A DNA stretch of 64,000 nucleotides. It comes from Tomocerus qinae. Lineage: Eukaryota > Arthropoda > Collembola > Entomobryomorpha > Tomoceridae. The position numbers and the translations under genes were made by a program. Shown piece by piece: positions 12,932 to 25,500 of this stretch. Positions within the stretch are counted from its first letter, which is position 1; each line of letters opens with the position of its first letter. The notes below the pieces were generated by a model that searched no databases, was not told the origin of the DNA, and saw only the letters and a program-made list of their open reading frames with translations. The stretch is taken from contig CM034546.1 of NCBI GenBank assembly GCA_020055645.1, forward strand, positions 111,755,375 to 111,819,374. The letters run 5' to 3'.

Positions 12932-14062
12932 ATATAATATTACAAGTATCAGATATTTAATGAACAAAACTTTGTCTTCTATTTGTTTGGATTGCATTGT
13001 CTTTTGTTTCTATATTCAGTTAGAATAAAAAATATCTTAGAAAATGATCTGAATTGAAGAGTTTATTCATAGTTTTCAAAGCATTGCTTTAAATGACATC
13101 CATTATACTAATGTTTTGTATTCAACAGCAGCAGCTATTACTGCCAAATAGTGAAAGTGAGTTAAGTCATGAAGAGTGATAGGTTTCCTCCTTAAAGAAC
13201 TGCTGACGTAATGATTTAAACTACTAAATGATACTCTTACTCTACTTACCACTATATTCATAAGAGAGACAATTAAGTAATTACGTTAATCTTAGTGATT
13301 GACAATTGATAGCATGAACGAAATAAATTATTAATTGGTCATCTTATCATAATAACCATACAATGATTAATTGGAAAATCCCCATCCTAATTCAATGGAA
13401 TGGAATGTAAAAGAGTTCATAGTCATTCTAATACGCAACGGATGTTCGCCTCGTTTGAAACCGCAAAGCCGCAACAAAACATCACGATCACTGTGTCATA
13501 TCAGTCAAAAGCTTTAAGCTAAACGTTAATTCAGCCTGTAGACATAATATAGAACTAAAAGTCAAATTATATTCGCTTGTAGTAATTCAATGTAAGTGTG
13601 TACAATCATGTTAGGCGGAAGACGGAATATTATATAATTCCTTCTGATAATATGCAGGTAAATATAAATTAAATTATTGTAGGTACTAGTATATAAGTAG
13701 ATTAGTTCAGCAAGGGTTCATTCCTTCTATATTTGACGTAGCTGGTGGACACAGTTCATGCAAATACATAAAACCGAAGTTGGAAACATATAAAATTGGA
13801 AGTAAGTGAAAATCATTGGAGTTCAAGACAAATTGTCGGTGATACTATTTACAAGGGAAATATTGGCATCATAAATTCTCTTGTCTTTTCTCATCATTAA
13901 TAGTATTGTATATTTACATTTAGAATAGTTCCTGTATGCAATAAAGAGTGCAATTGTGAACTTAATCTTGTCGTGGTTAGCACTAAATCATGGACCATTT
14001 GGACAAACTAGTACAGAGCTACAGATATTTATAGAGTGATCATCTATTGCAAAAGTAGAAAA
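12932..14062. other. Intergenic between receptor C and peptide 3
   Basis: AT-rich; no coding frame or repeat supported. A TATA-like stretch (ATATTTATAGAG) at about 14026-14037 lies a short way before the peptide 3 ATG and may belong to its promoter or leader. Confidence 0.35.
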
Positions 14063-14437
14063 ATGAAGATTGTACAAATTCTCTTATTTTGGATGTTCTT
14101 GTGCATGTTCCAATGCACTACATACGCACGTCCACCTAACCCTCATCCACGCAACTCTTATACACATCTCTCCTTTCGAAAAAATATCAGCCCCGGATTC
14201 TCAAGACTATTCAGGGTATGTTACTTCTTTGTATCATTTTTTATTGATTATTCAACAAAACAGAACAGATTATCATTTTAATACATTATAGTTAATTTTT
14301 TTTGATATGTAAGCATTTGTGAATGGATTATCAAAAGATTTTTAATTTTGCAGTGCTCTTTCTGTCCTCCGGATGCAATCAGAACTTGTCCCCCAGGACA
14401 AAGGCCAACTTCCGATGGAGAGTGTCAAGAAGAATGA
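14063..14437 (+). CDS. Small secreted peptide 3 (two exons, four-Cys form)
   Basis: Exons 14063-14215 and 14354-14437 (phase-0 intron after F-R) give 78 aa. The ATG at 14063 is chosen because it opens directly on a signal peptide (about 1-22, ending T-Y-A); an upstream in-frame ATG at 14036 adds only polar residues. A proline/serine-rich spacer follows. The whole second exon is the cysteine domain: C-S-F-C, then C-P-P-G-Q-R-P-T-S-D-G-E-C and an acidic end. It has the same exon layout and phase as peptides 1 and 2, plus an extra C-x2-C at the start of exon 2, shared only with peptide 4. Four cysteines imply two disulfides. Function unknown. Confidence 0.82.
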
Positions 14438-15223
14438 CATTTTGATTATAAACATTCTTGATTTAGTATACTTACTTACTTACCAATGTGTTTCATATTT
14501 GTGTTTCACAGTAAAATATTCTAAATGCAAGTTTTATAAATGCTAATTATATTTTTTAGTTCTAATCAGTCCACAATTCTGTTATTATTTTATATTTTCT
14601 GTTGGAACGTTTAATAAAAATGTAAAGATTATGCTGCAGTTCTGCCTGTCCATTTGTCCAGTAATATACATTTGGCTAACTGCAATAAATGTATTCCTTC
14701 CTAATTGGAGCAGTAGATAATTGTATCACGTTGTACTAAGAGTTATGTAGTAGTACATGTGGTAGTCTGGAAGAGCAGGGGCGCCAGTGAATCTAATGTC
14801 TAGTCCACATAAGCAGTGCTCTTGTGGCTTAGCCATAAGAGCTATCGACTTTAGTCCATAGGAGCAGTTTGGATTTCTTTATAGTATCAGTAAGAATTTA
14901 TTAAAATCATTGATTGTACATTATGCTATTGCATGAAAAAGCCTTAGAATGAATTCTGAATAGTACCCTTACCTTACCCTACCTTTACTACGGTAGGAGT
15001 ATACACAGGTGCATTATGAGATTTTGTACATTTGCATTTCTGTAAGTGTAAGTGTAAGCTAAAGTGTAAAAGAAAACTGAATTAATTCTTGAAATGATAC
15101 ATAATATGATAATGTAATGATTTTTATTGAAATTCTATATATTTTATATACAGTACAATGTTTCCAATAGGTTGTGTTTCTTTGCATTTCTTAGAACAAA
15201 ATTTTATGACAATCTGTAAGCTT
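14438..15223. other. Intergenic between convergent peptides 3 and 4
   Basis: Holds the 3' flanks of both convergent peptide genes. AT-rich; no other feature recognised. Confidence 0.35.
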
Positions 15224-15516
15224 TTATTCCTGACACATTCCATCCGATGTTCTGCGCTGTCTGTCAGGACATCCACCGTTGTCTGTCTCGTCCATGCATG
15301 ATATGCACTGTAAAAAGTAAGAACAATTAAGGATATTGTTAATAACTTTTGTGTATATGGAATGTGCTAATGTTTTCATACTCTGTGTGACGTATTGAAA
15401 GGATTACTGTTTTGATTGCTGTTCCCAATGATAGCGGCTGTCGTAGTGTGTTGTCTCATTGTAAATACACTGAAAACTAGAAATAATAGTAGCCCAAAAA
15501 TTTTATTTAGTTCCAT
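15224..15516 (-). CDS. Small secreted peptide 4 (two exons, four-Cys form)
   Basis: Minus-strand paralogue of peptide 3. Exon 1 is 15516-15382 and exon 2 is 15307-15224. The phase-0 intron runs from GTATGA at 15381 to an acceptor CAG ending at 15308. Product 72 aa: signal peptide (about 1-26, hydrophobic core L-L-L-F-L-V-F), an Asn/Thr/Ser-rich spacer, and an exon 2 of only 27 codons plus TAA. Exon 2 opens C-I-S-C and continues to C-P-D-R-Q-R-R-T-S-D-G-M-C-Q-E. The segment Q-R-x-T-S-D-G-x-C-Q-E is shared with peptide 3. Exon 2 is too short for usual ORF cut-offs. An in-frame ATG upstream (15588) exists, but only the ATG at 15516 gives a proper leader. The inverted orientation suggests an inverted duplication. 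Confidence 0.78.
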
Positions 15517-15720
15517 TTCGAAAAATTTCAGAATTATTTGATAGTAGTTATCTATTGTTAGGTCTATGCTATCATGTAAATTGTACACTTAAGGTGGCTG
15601 TTCCTCTTTTATTTCGAAATTCGAAATTTTGAAATATTTCAAAATTCAAATAAAAATATGCTTCTAACGGTAGCCGAAACCCATAGCCCTACTAACCGAA
15701 AAACTAACTGGAGATATAAC

Positions 15721-16025
15721 CACACAATCGCAGTATTCGACGCTGGGCAGTATAATAGTGCAATACTTCAAAATAACAAAATGGAAAGTTCCCAAGGAAG
15801 TTCCTAATTTTGAATGGTATGCAGCTATTTAACACAGGGAGCCAATAGCAACAGCAATCTGCACTGCAAAATCTTCATCCAATGTGCCCAAGAATTTGTT
15901 CATGCCATGAACTGGCTACATTTGGACGTAGAGGCACATTTGCATTTCCACACATTTCGAGTATTGCACTGCTATCCCTTGGGTGGGACATCAGTAACCA
16001 TGGGATCGAATTACTACTGACTGTG
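15721..16025. mobile_element. Decayed copy of a hAT-like MITE (related to 27243-27508)
   Basis: Degenerate match to the MITE at 27.2 kb. Shared pieces include the run around 15842-15858 (CAATAGCAACAGCAAT) also present inside the 27.3-kb element, a left-side CAAAATAACAAAA tract, and right-end sequence near 15990-16025 resembling GATCCCCATGG...CACAGT. Ends are approximate and I see no clear target-site duplication, consistent with an old insertion. Confidence 0.45.
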
Positions 16026-16208
16026 ATCAAGCAATGACACTATGAAAATTATGGCACCATCAGCGTTGGCATAGAGAAAAAGCTCTATGCTCTAGCTCAT
16101 GTCAAGTTGATATCAGTGCATTGCTTCAATGTCGGATATTCTATGACTTGCACATCCGGTCAAGTATGAGGCAGTTTACATTTCAACCTTTTTCATGAAA
16201 CTCTCTTT

Positions 16209-16520
16209 GCTATTTTTGATATAACTTCCAGAGTTTTACTCCGGTTTTCTAATGATGTACATTTTCGGAAAGGCAAACGCATTGGCTAGGATTTAATTTG
16301 GGAAAATGTTCGATTATTGTCTCAGTTTTTATACATGTCACACTTTAATGATGAAATCTGGATAGAAATTCGCATAAAATTTTGAACCATTGCTACTGCT
16401 AAATAATCAAAAAAATCGAAAATTTTCCCAAATTAAATCCTAGCCAATGTTTTTACCTTTCCGAAAATGTACTTCATTAGAAAATCGGAATAAAACTCTG
16501 GAAGTTATATCAAGAATGGC
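16209..16520. repeat. Inverted repeat, arms about 107 bp, loop about 97 bp
   Basis: Arms 16209-16315 and 16413-16520 are reverse complements with several mismatches; for example, both carry CCTAGCCAATG or its complement and the ATAACTTCCAGAGTTTTA segment. It is a MITE-like or hairpin element of unknown class. No target-site duplication identified. Confidence 0.6.
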
Positions 16521-17479
16521 AAAAAATTTTAACATGTATTTTGATAGTCACCAGAGATTCCCAAATCGTATACACAGTCACCTTAAAGCAAAGAATAGGC
16601 AAACTGGTTTTAAAGCAATAGTAAATAGTATTATCAGTGTAGTTTAAAGATTGCTGTTCTGTAAATAATTAAACTTTCTTATGTAATGAGTATGAAAATA
16701 CAGTCCGACTTCAGACAGATTGTCTACAAAATTTATTACTACTATTTATAAGCATGTTTATACGCGGATTTGTATTTTGAATAATACAAAAAGCTCACAC
16801 TGAAAATGCAAGATACGCCTTGACATTATCTACAGAAACCACTTCAACCTCAACCCATTTTAAGACATTATACTAGTAGCTATGTAGACACCTTAATCTA
16901 AATTGTGGTAATTGGCTTTTACAGCCAGGCTTTGTCGTTTATGGTACATAATATACTAACCTATAAAAATTATTATGTTGTTTTGGACAATTGTTGAAAT
17001 TAACTCAGCCCCCCCAGCATCCCAGGATTATCTATAATGTGTGCTGCACCTGTGTATAATCTTGCTAAATAATAAGAAAACGAGGGATCCGTATTGATAA
17101 ATGTAATGAAATATCGCTTTGAGAGAGATATTCGGGAGTAAAGGGAATATTGATCGACAAATTGTCCTACCAAGCTAATGGAAGAAGATGTTTTGGAGGA
17201 TATCATAGTTTAATTGGTTAATTCGGAATAGTTTTATAATAGTAACAATATTATACGTGAAATTCTTTTATGCAAATTACTTTGTGTAACGGATGTATTT
17301 CGAATAACTATAGTTTATTAGATTGGGATTAATTTTTATCAAAACAGTTTTAATTAGTATCTCTTGATCTGAGTGTCAACAATCACTCAACTATTTTCAA
17401 GCATGTTCATTAACAATTAACTTGAAAAATATTGTGCCAAATGCTATTATACATATTTTTTGAAAAATTTGATAATGAT
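16521..17479. other. Intergenic downstream of SLC6 transporter 1
   Basis: AT-rich 3' flank of the minus-strand transporter. No gene, repeat or RNA recognised. Confidence 0.35.
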
Positions 17480-20400
17480 TTATATATATTCATTTTTGAA
17501 GACGATCCATTCCTTCTTCAGGTGAGCATTCTTGGGCCCCCAGTCATTTGACGGTTGCATTGAATCCCAAAATTTCTGCAAAATGAATAATAAACTTTAT
17601 AATGATTTCACAGCCTGTACAACTATTAATCATCTTTGTGGTCTTTATCAATGCGGCATATACACATTTGATTGCAGTGGGTATCAAAGTAACTATTACA
17701 ATTATAGAGGCGTCTTTTAGTGCAATTTTTTTATATTACCTTAAGTACACTCTTCCCTTTTCTTTTAAAAATAGTATGAAATGCACAGACTGGAACAACC
17801 GATATCGCAATGGCAGAAAGTGTCCAGCCGCATACTATAACAGTAATAATAGCAGAAAGTCTCATTAGCAGATTAGCAAATCTCATACAAAATCATTGCA
17901 TAGAAGACAGACAAATATTATCAATAATAAATTATTTGTAATTAGTATACTTACCAATAGCAATTGATGGAAACGTAACTCCATTGTGAGTGAGATCTTG
18001 TGCAGAGCACAGCGTGGAGATAAGAATTACCATCAGTAAAATGGGAAGCAAAACCCAACATATTTTCCAGTACATGCTGATTTTTATGTTGAGCATAAAC
18101 TCAATATCTCTAGGAAAGGATTGCATATTTTTAATACATAAACTCTTAACCACCCTAGTCTCATTTTATCGTCCAGCACTTTAACAGTAGCTTTTTCTAC
18201 ATTGAGAGTTAAAATATGATAAAATAAAAGTTCCATACAAAATAAAACGAGCGGTGTTCTTCGAACAAAAGTTAAAGTTTAACACGAAAATGTTAGAATA
18301 CAGTAGTGTCTGGCTACATATAGAATTAGAATAATAATTAAACAAAAATTATATTTACGTTCTCTCAACATCTCAAACATAATTTTTGCAATCCAGGATG
18401 AGACCGGAATATATTTAATATATTCCAGATACATAAACTAGTAGCAATTATATATTTGTCTCATGGTTATACAAGACTGAAAAAGGCTCTACATGGTTAT
18501 GCTTAATAAATAGTTACAGGCTAGCTTTGTTACACACGATACGGTAGTGTTACTTTGTAGAGTGACTTTGGTGATAAAGGTTTGGAGTTGAAAAGCAAAT
18601 ACCTAGAAAAGTTAGACACGCCGTAAATCCAAGCTACTCCAATAACTTCAATTGTAGCCATGATATAAATTACAAAACTAGCTCCAAAATAGTCTACCAA
18701 AGTGATCAAGAAGGGACCACCCTATTGAAAACAAAACAAACTGTAATTATGAAATCAATTCAACATAAAATGTACAAGCATGCAGATAAAAGTACTGATA
18801 AATACTCACTGGAGTTACATAAAATGTTCCTACTAGAAATCCACAAGTGCAAACAATTATAGTAGCATAAAAACGTTTCAAATCGGTGAAGCGATCACAA
18901 ATCACTGTTATAATACCATTTGCCATTGCAGTAGCCGTTCCTATTCCCAAAGTTAACAGCATCAAGAAAAATAATGCTGAAAAGAACTGTAATAGATCAT
19001 ATAAATTAGCTGTAAAATAGTTCATATCAAAGTCCTTTTTAGTACCGTGGTGTGCTTTGATATTTCAATAGAACTACCTGAGGAATAAAGTCATATTTCG
19101 ATATAGCTTCCGAAAATGAAACGAAAGCCAAGCCTGGACCACCTTGGGCAATTTCTGCCACATTCCCACCATTTACATAGGCCAAGTTTCCCAAAATGGC
19201 AAATACGATGAAACCGGCCAAAAGAGACGTCAAAGAATCCATTATTGAAATTATCATTGCATCTCTAAACGTTTAGAATTTCTATTAATTTCTAACTTTT
19301 CCTTAAATTCATTTGTTAATTAAAACATACAAAATCAGACAGAATTCAGAACATCTAAAGTATATAATTGAGTGAGTATGTATTTAAGCTACACCATACC
19401 TATAGATATTATGACGAAATTTATTGAACGAAGCATTCATAATAGTCGGACCGAAGCCAATTCCGAGTGAAAAGAAGCATTGGCCAACAGCAGCATACCA
19501 GACCTTGAATAAAAGCGAGCATTAAGTAAATAGATATAATAATGGCAGTATTTTTTATAATACTTTTATCATTGTCTGCCTTAACTTACATTTAAGTCGA
19601 GCAACTTATCCCATTGAGGCATTATAAAGTATTTAATACCATCCAAAGCTCCAGGCAAAGTAATTCCACGCACAAAAAATATCAATAAAACAACATACGG
19701 AAATAGTGCAGTAAAATATGCCACTTTTCCAGAGCTTTTTATTCCTTTAATCAAGGATATAAAAATTAAAGCCCATGCAGCGAATAGATATGAAGTCAAT
19801 CTTAAATCAGGCATTCCTATTCCATCAAATATTTGACTTTTCTCTTTTATAACTTCATTTCTAAAACACACAAACCATAGTACTACATTATTTATTCATC
19901 TTCATAATAATTTATCATAAGATATAATATGTATAATAAACCTACTCGAAATATAGCTCGGAAAGAGATTTTGAATTATTGTTCGAAGCGACTAAGCCGA
20001 CAGATTTGTTTGTGTGACAATCCTTTGCCCAAGATTCATCACAAACAGACCAAGGCAATGTGTACTGAAAAGACTGTACGAGATAATGGAGAGCGACAGC
20101 CATTACTGCACAATAATAAGATCCACCGCTCATTGAAGCGATAAGTTCTCCATAGCCGACACCTGAATTAAATTTAAATTACTGCAGCCAGCATAAACCA
20201 CACCCAAAATGAACACACACCCTCTGATTAATCCAATTGTAATTATCCAATCGCCCAAAGTCATTTCTGGGATCAGGGAAACTCACTTTCGCGTCAATCG
20301 TTATCTCATGTCAGTTTATTTGGGTGGATAGTAAGCAATAAACGAAACTTATCCCTTATGCATATAAATTAATTGCACTTTTTCGAAACCGCGGATGATA

Positions 20401-21222
20401 ACTAGTAACTGATAAACAGATGAATGTGTGAGCACGATAATTATAAAAGTTAAAACCTACCATGCACATCAAATAAATAATGTGCTTTGAAAATTAGATT
20501 AACATAGATCATTACACGATCCAAGAGTTCCATGCAAAATATTATATAGGTAGCTTGCAAAATAATTGCCAAAGAAGAATTTAAAACATACCTTTCAGCA
20601 ATGGGACCATTTTCCAGGCCTTAACCTGACCATATGAAGAGAACTGTCCCCAGGCAAGTTCCATAAAATACATTGGTTTGCCTATTACAAATAGGACTAT
20701 GATGTATGGAATTAAAAACCTAATACAGGAGCAAATAAATGTCACTGGATTACACTCTTGCAAAAAATAGTATTCATTCGCCATGCCAAGTTGTAATGGT
20801 AAATGGTAATACTACTGTAAGGATATCATATCAGATGAAGACCATTTCTAAGTGTTTATAGATACACAGACGCTCCTCCGCCGTTCTTCCCACAAACAAA
20901 AGGAAATCTCCAAATATTGCCAAGCCCGACTGAAAGTGATATGCAAGAAAATAGAAATTCCCTTTCGGACTGCCATTCATCTCGTTTTCTACCAACATCA
21001 TCAGTAGTATTCAATTCTTTCCTTCCTTCATTCAGGATACGATCTCCCTACATACAAAAAACCGAAGAATGAAGTTTTATGTGAATGTAATTGAAATTGA
21101 TTTTCATTGATCGAAATAGAACTTACTAATTCTTTTGCCTCAATAGATCCTTCTCCAATTTTTGTCTCACGATCCCCAAAGTCGCTCTTTACCAAAGTCA
21201 TTGTAGATCTCTTTAAGTCCAA
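17480..21222 (-). CDS. SLC6 (NSS family) sodium-dependent amino-acid-type transporter 1
   Basis: Twelve-TM neurotransmitter:sodium symporter of the plasma membrane, 606 aa (599 if the in-frame ATG at 21201 is used). Exons in gene order: 21222-21127, 21047-20872, 20719-20592, 20162-19946, 19860-19590, 19503-19400, 19264-19078, 18986-18810, 18721-18603, 18109-17955, 17834-17740, 17575-17480. The NSS signature G-L-G-N-I-W-R-F-P is at 73-81, then N-G-G-G-A-F-L-I-P-Y. The TM1 residue that is Asp in monoamine transporters is Gly here (residue 73), as in amino-acid or glycine-type members. The EL2 disulfide pair is present (C174, C182). The C-terminus has the family's W-G-P-K...K-K-E-W. The exon 2 donor is an unusual GTCTGT. 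It forms a tandem pair with transporter 2; exact substrate not predictable. Confidence 0.93.
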
Positions 21223-22588
21223 CTCTACTTAACTATTAATGCGAGCAATAAGTCACATCCGTTTGCAGTAAAAATTAGCTCTTTGTCTTACGAAATTTGA
21301 TTCTTCAATACCATGCTTACCTTTGTTATGATGACGTTGAGTTTTACAAGGGATACAGAATACTGACGAATTTAGAATTTTTGTATTCAGCTTTAATAGA
21401 GCTACAGTGAACCGACAAATTTTGAAGTATTTAAACTCACTTATCGGTACTAACTCTTCATTAAACTAAGAGTAAGAGTATTGATGTCAAAGTCAAAAAT
21501 GAAGAACTGAGTAGGTTGAGTTATAGTAATAAAATTAAAGCTAAACGACTACTTTTATTCAATAAAGTGTGCTGTAGAAGAATTCTAACTTTCTACCGCT
21601 TCAATGTATTCGTCTCAGAAATCACAGGAAGATCCAAATACAGTAACTGTAAAAGGAACCACATCTTTTATTCTAATCTATGTATAATAACTATAATCTA
21701 AATCAATGCTCTGTATAGCCCTTCTCTAGAATGACTAAATTATTTTTACAAGTGCAACATAATGGTGCATGTGAATTTTAATATTTGTTATCTACTGTGC
21801 GTGTTATTGCTAACACGGCTCAAAGCACTATGATGGGTCGAACATTATGATAAACCTCATATTTCATATTCTATACAAATTCTATTATTCTACATACAAT
21901 CTGTACTGTACTCTGTACTGTTTGATGCTTACATTGCAATTACACATTTCTCGATTTTATCTGTACATTTAAATATACGTTTTTCTATTAAAGTCATATC
22001 ATTTTATCAACGAAGCAAATATGCTTTAAACGTGTAATGTTAAAATTAGAAAAATAATTCATGCGTGTCAATTGCTGCTATACTCACTAATGTTAATAGG
22101 GAGTGAGTAAGCATAAACTAAACATGTGTAGATATAAGTATGACAGATGTACGTGACTAAACTAACGTACAGATTTTGCAGACTATTAAATAATCGGAAA
22201 CACGGTTTGATGAACAATGTAAGTATTTTGATGCTTACGCAAAGCGACGCAGCAAGCATCAAGAAGAATAAGCAAATAAGCACGATACATACCAATACAT
22301 AAAAAGATCAGCATTGTATCTGCGGACCATATCTATCATGTGCACTTGAGACTTGTTTTGTAAGTTAATAAAAATCCATTACAATTAAGACATATACATT
22401 TTATAACGTACAATTTATACTTCCATTTATAGCCGTCACTTCAGACGACACAATATAATTTAGACCAATAAGTTCATAATTTACAACTTAGATATCATAT
22501 TTTGTTTTTTATATTCCAAAGAATTGCCAATCTATTAAAAGAGAAAGGGTTGGTTGAAATAGTACAAAATAGGGTTACAGTTTCAAGT
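21223..22588. other. Intergenic between the two SLC6 genes
   Basis: 5' flank of transporter 1 and 3' flank of transporter 2. AT-rich; short frames only, none with supporting features. Confidence 0.35.
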
Positions 22589-25500
22589 TTATTCCGTCTT
22601 GCTGACTTCAGAAGCAATAGTAACTTCTGTGGGACATTCACTACTTCCAATATTTGATGGAACCCCAGACTGATCATTACTCCCAGTGGGTTGACCTTCA
22701 TATGGAACCTCGATAATGGGTGGTTCGGTAGCCAAGCCAAACATCTTTTTAATTTGCACAGTCAAACTGAATTCCCGGTTTCGAGTTTTCTTAAAGCGTC
22801 TCCAAGCTTCTTTTATTATGGGATCCTGGTGAGGAAAAAATATGAAAATTACTTTTTCAGGGTTATTACTTCTCATTTGAAGCATAAAGAGACGGTTAAG
22901 TGCAATATGTTAGAAGTATGTTCATTAGCTTTACTTTAGGTCCCCATCTTCTAGTAGGTACCATACTGGACCGGAAACGCTATTTTGGGTACATAAAACG
23001 ACAAACCATGTTTTAAAGAAATATAATTCTGCACAAAGGATTGAAAGATATTATGAAGCAATTTAAAGGTTACCTTGTACCAACTGGAAGATTTTCTTGC
23101 ATACATAGTGTGAAATGCAAAGAAAACAGGTATGGTCAAAATTCCTATAGCCATTATCCAAGCAGAAACTATGAAAAATATTATTGTTTTACAAAAAGTA
23201 CTGTTCACAAGGCTATAAATGAATACTCATTAACTGAATTCGCCCCTTCATACTTTGCGCAGAAATGTGCCAATTTGGATCTAGTTTAAAAGTAGCAAGA
23301 TGAAAAATCAGGATAAATAGCAATATAGGGGCGAGCAGCAACCAACAGATTGTCCAGTATAAGTTTACTTTGGTCCCCAGCATAAACTCTGTCAAATTAA
23401 CATGTTAATATAATAGCAAATATTGATTTAATCCTTTACTTTCATCATAAAATGCCATTTCTGTACTGTATATACAATATCGTTAACTGTACCGACATCA
23501 TTTTCTATATTCTTCATTCCGTAAATGAACGCTATACCGGAGATTTCCATAAAAGCAAACACATATATGACGAATGTCGCTCCATAGTCATTAACAATGT
23601 CGATGATATTGGCACCAGCCTACAAAGGTATATTAGTAAACTATTATTACACTACTTCAACTTGATAATCATACAAAACACAATATGGAAATAAATATCA
23701 GTGATATTAGTATAGACTAACTGGACAAGTGTAAATTATTCCGCCAATAAACCCTAATACACAGTTTGCTGTGACAATTTGCCATTTCTTAATATTGGGG
23801 AAAGCGTCTTGAAATATAGTCGTGGTAGTCCCCACCAAAGCTAAATAGTATTATGAAAATAGAATGTATGGTTAATATTAGACTTTTATTTAGTGGCAAA
23901 AATGTATTCCTTAAAATTATAAACTTGGTACACCTGTAGCGCTTCCAACTCCCAACGTCAGTAGCATGGTAAAGAATAAGAAAGAAAGGATCTAAGCAAA
24001 ATCATGAAAAAGATTTTCATACCATTGTTAAGGTTCACATATACTAATACATTCACAATTTTCATTATTTAAACATTTTAGTCAGTCAGTAAAGTAAAGC
24101 ATCTACTGGCTTCGTCTTTATAAAAGCTTAATTACGAACCTGTGCACCTGGGTAAGCCCAATCGTCTCTCATTGCTTGAGGATAACTTTAATAAATACAT
24201 ACATGAAAAAAAATTCATTAGACACATACAACAAATTAACATTTTTAACGACAGTATTTATACAGTATAGATTCTTAAATTATCATTTTAATAACATTAT
24301 TATGAACACATTATCGTGAAGAGCTCCAAATATTTACCTAACGAAAGCAAGACCCGGCCCTGCTGCTTTAGCTAAATCTGAGATGTCCGTATTTGTTACA
24401 TAAGCTAGATTTCCAAGAATGCTAAATATAGTGATTCCGGCAAAAAAACTGGTTAGAGAGTCCACAATACTGTAAAACAAACATATGTATATAATAAACT
24501 TCAAATATATTAATTGCATAATTGCATCATTACTATTAGATATTATATAAACATCAAAAATTAACGATATAATATAATATAATAATAACCCATTAACAAT
24601 ATAATTATAGAAATGATTCAAAAGAGATACCTTATTATAAGCACATCGCTAGAAACAAAGAAATTCATAATGCACATTATTACTTGAGGATGAAATGTTA
24701 GACATATTGGACTTATTAGGAATATTAAATAGTTTATGACTGTGCGTACGATTATAGAACATGCAATCTTTCAATCTTTACAATATTTTGTATTTTCATT
24801 TATAAAGATATCGGCATATTAAGAAAATAAAAAGTTAACAAGAAAAACGAAATTATATTGTAAATGGTACAACTCACCGTGATAGATTATGATTGAAATG
24901 GTTGAAAGACGAAAACATGGTACAACCTCCGAAACCAACTCCTAAGGAAAAGAAGCACTGACCCACAGCTTCAAACCATGTCTGCAAATGATGACAATAA
25001 TCAATAATATAAGTAACATTACTCAAATAAAACAATAAAATGAAATTAGAGTTATATTTGTCAGTAACAAATGTAATCGAAATAATCATATAATTAAATA
25101 GTAGATTGTATTTTTATATAATACAATTCAAAAATTAAAGATATGGAGAAGGCTGCTTACTTTAGGATCAGTAATTTTGTCCCAGTTAGGGTTGAGGAAG
25201 AACATTATTCCGTTCTCACTCTAATATAAAGTTTACTTCAATAATTGCCACTATTTCATTAATTAACTACAATTTTTCAGAAAGTAGTAAATAAATATTA
25301 CCCCGGGTAAACTGAGCCCAACTCCCAGTAAAATTGTAAGCACTACATAAGGAAATAGTGCTGTAAAGTATGCAACTTTTCCTGATCCTGACACTAAAAC
25401 CATCATTTATTGAGTTTGTTAATTTGGATTGCACTTTAGATTATCTTTGCATTAGAATAATTCCATTTTATTCAATTTTCTTTTTAGGTACCTCCTTTTA

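Noticed and set aside
13398-13418. miR-1-like start (TGGAATGTAAA)
   Set aside because: Match stops after 11 bases; no precursor hairpin seen.
15900-16000. Minus-strand C-P-T-Q-G frame resembling another peptide exon
   Set aside because: Lies inside the decayed MITE, lacks the I-R-H-S-G or T-S-D-G core and has no signal-peptide exon.
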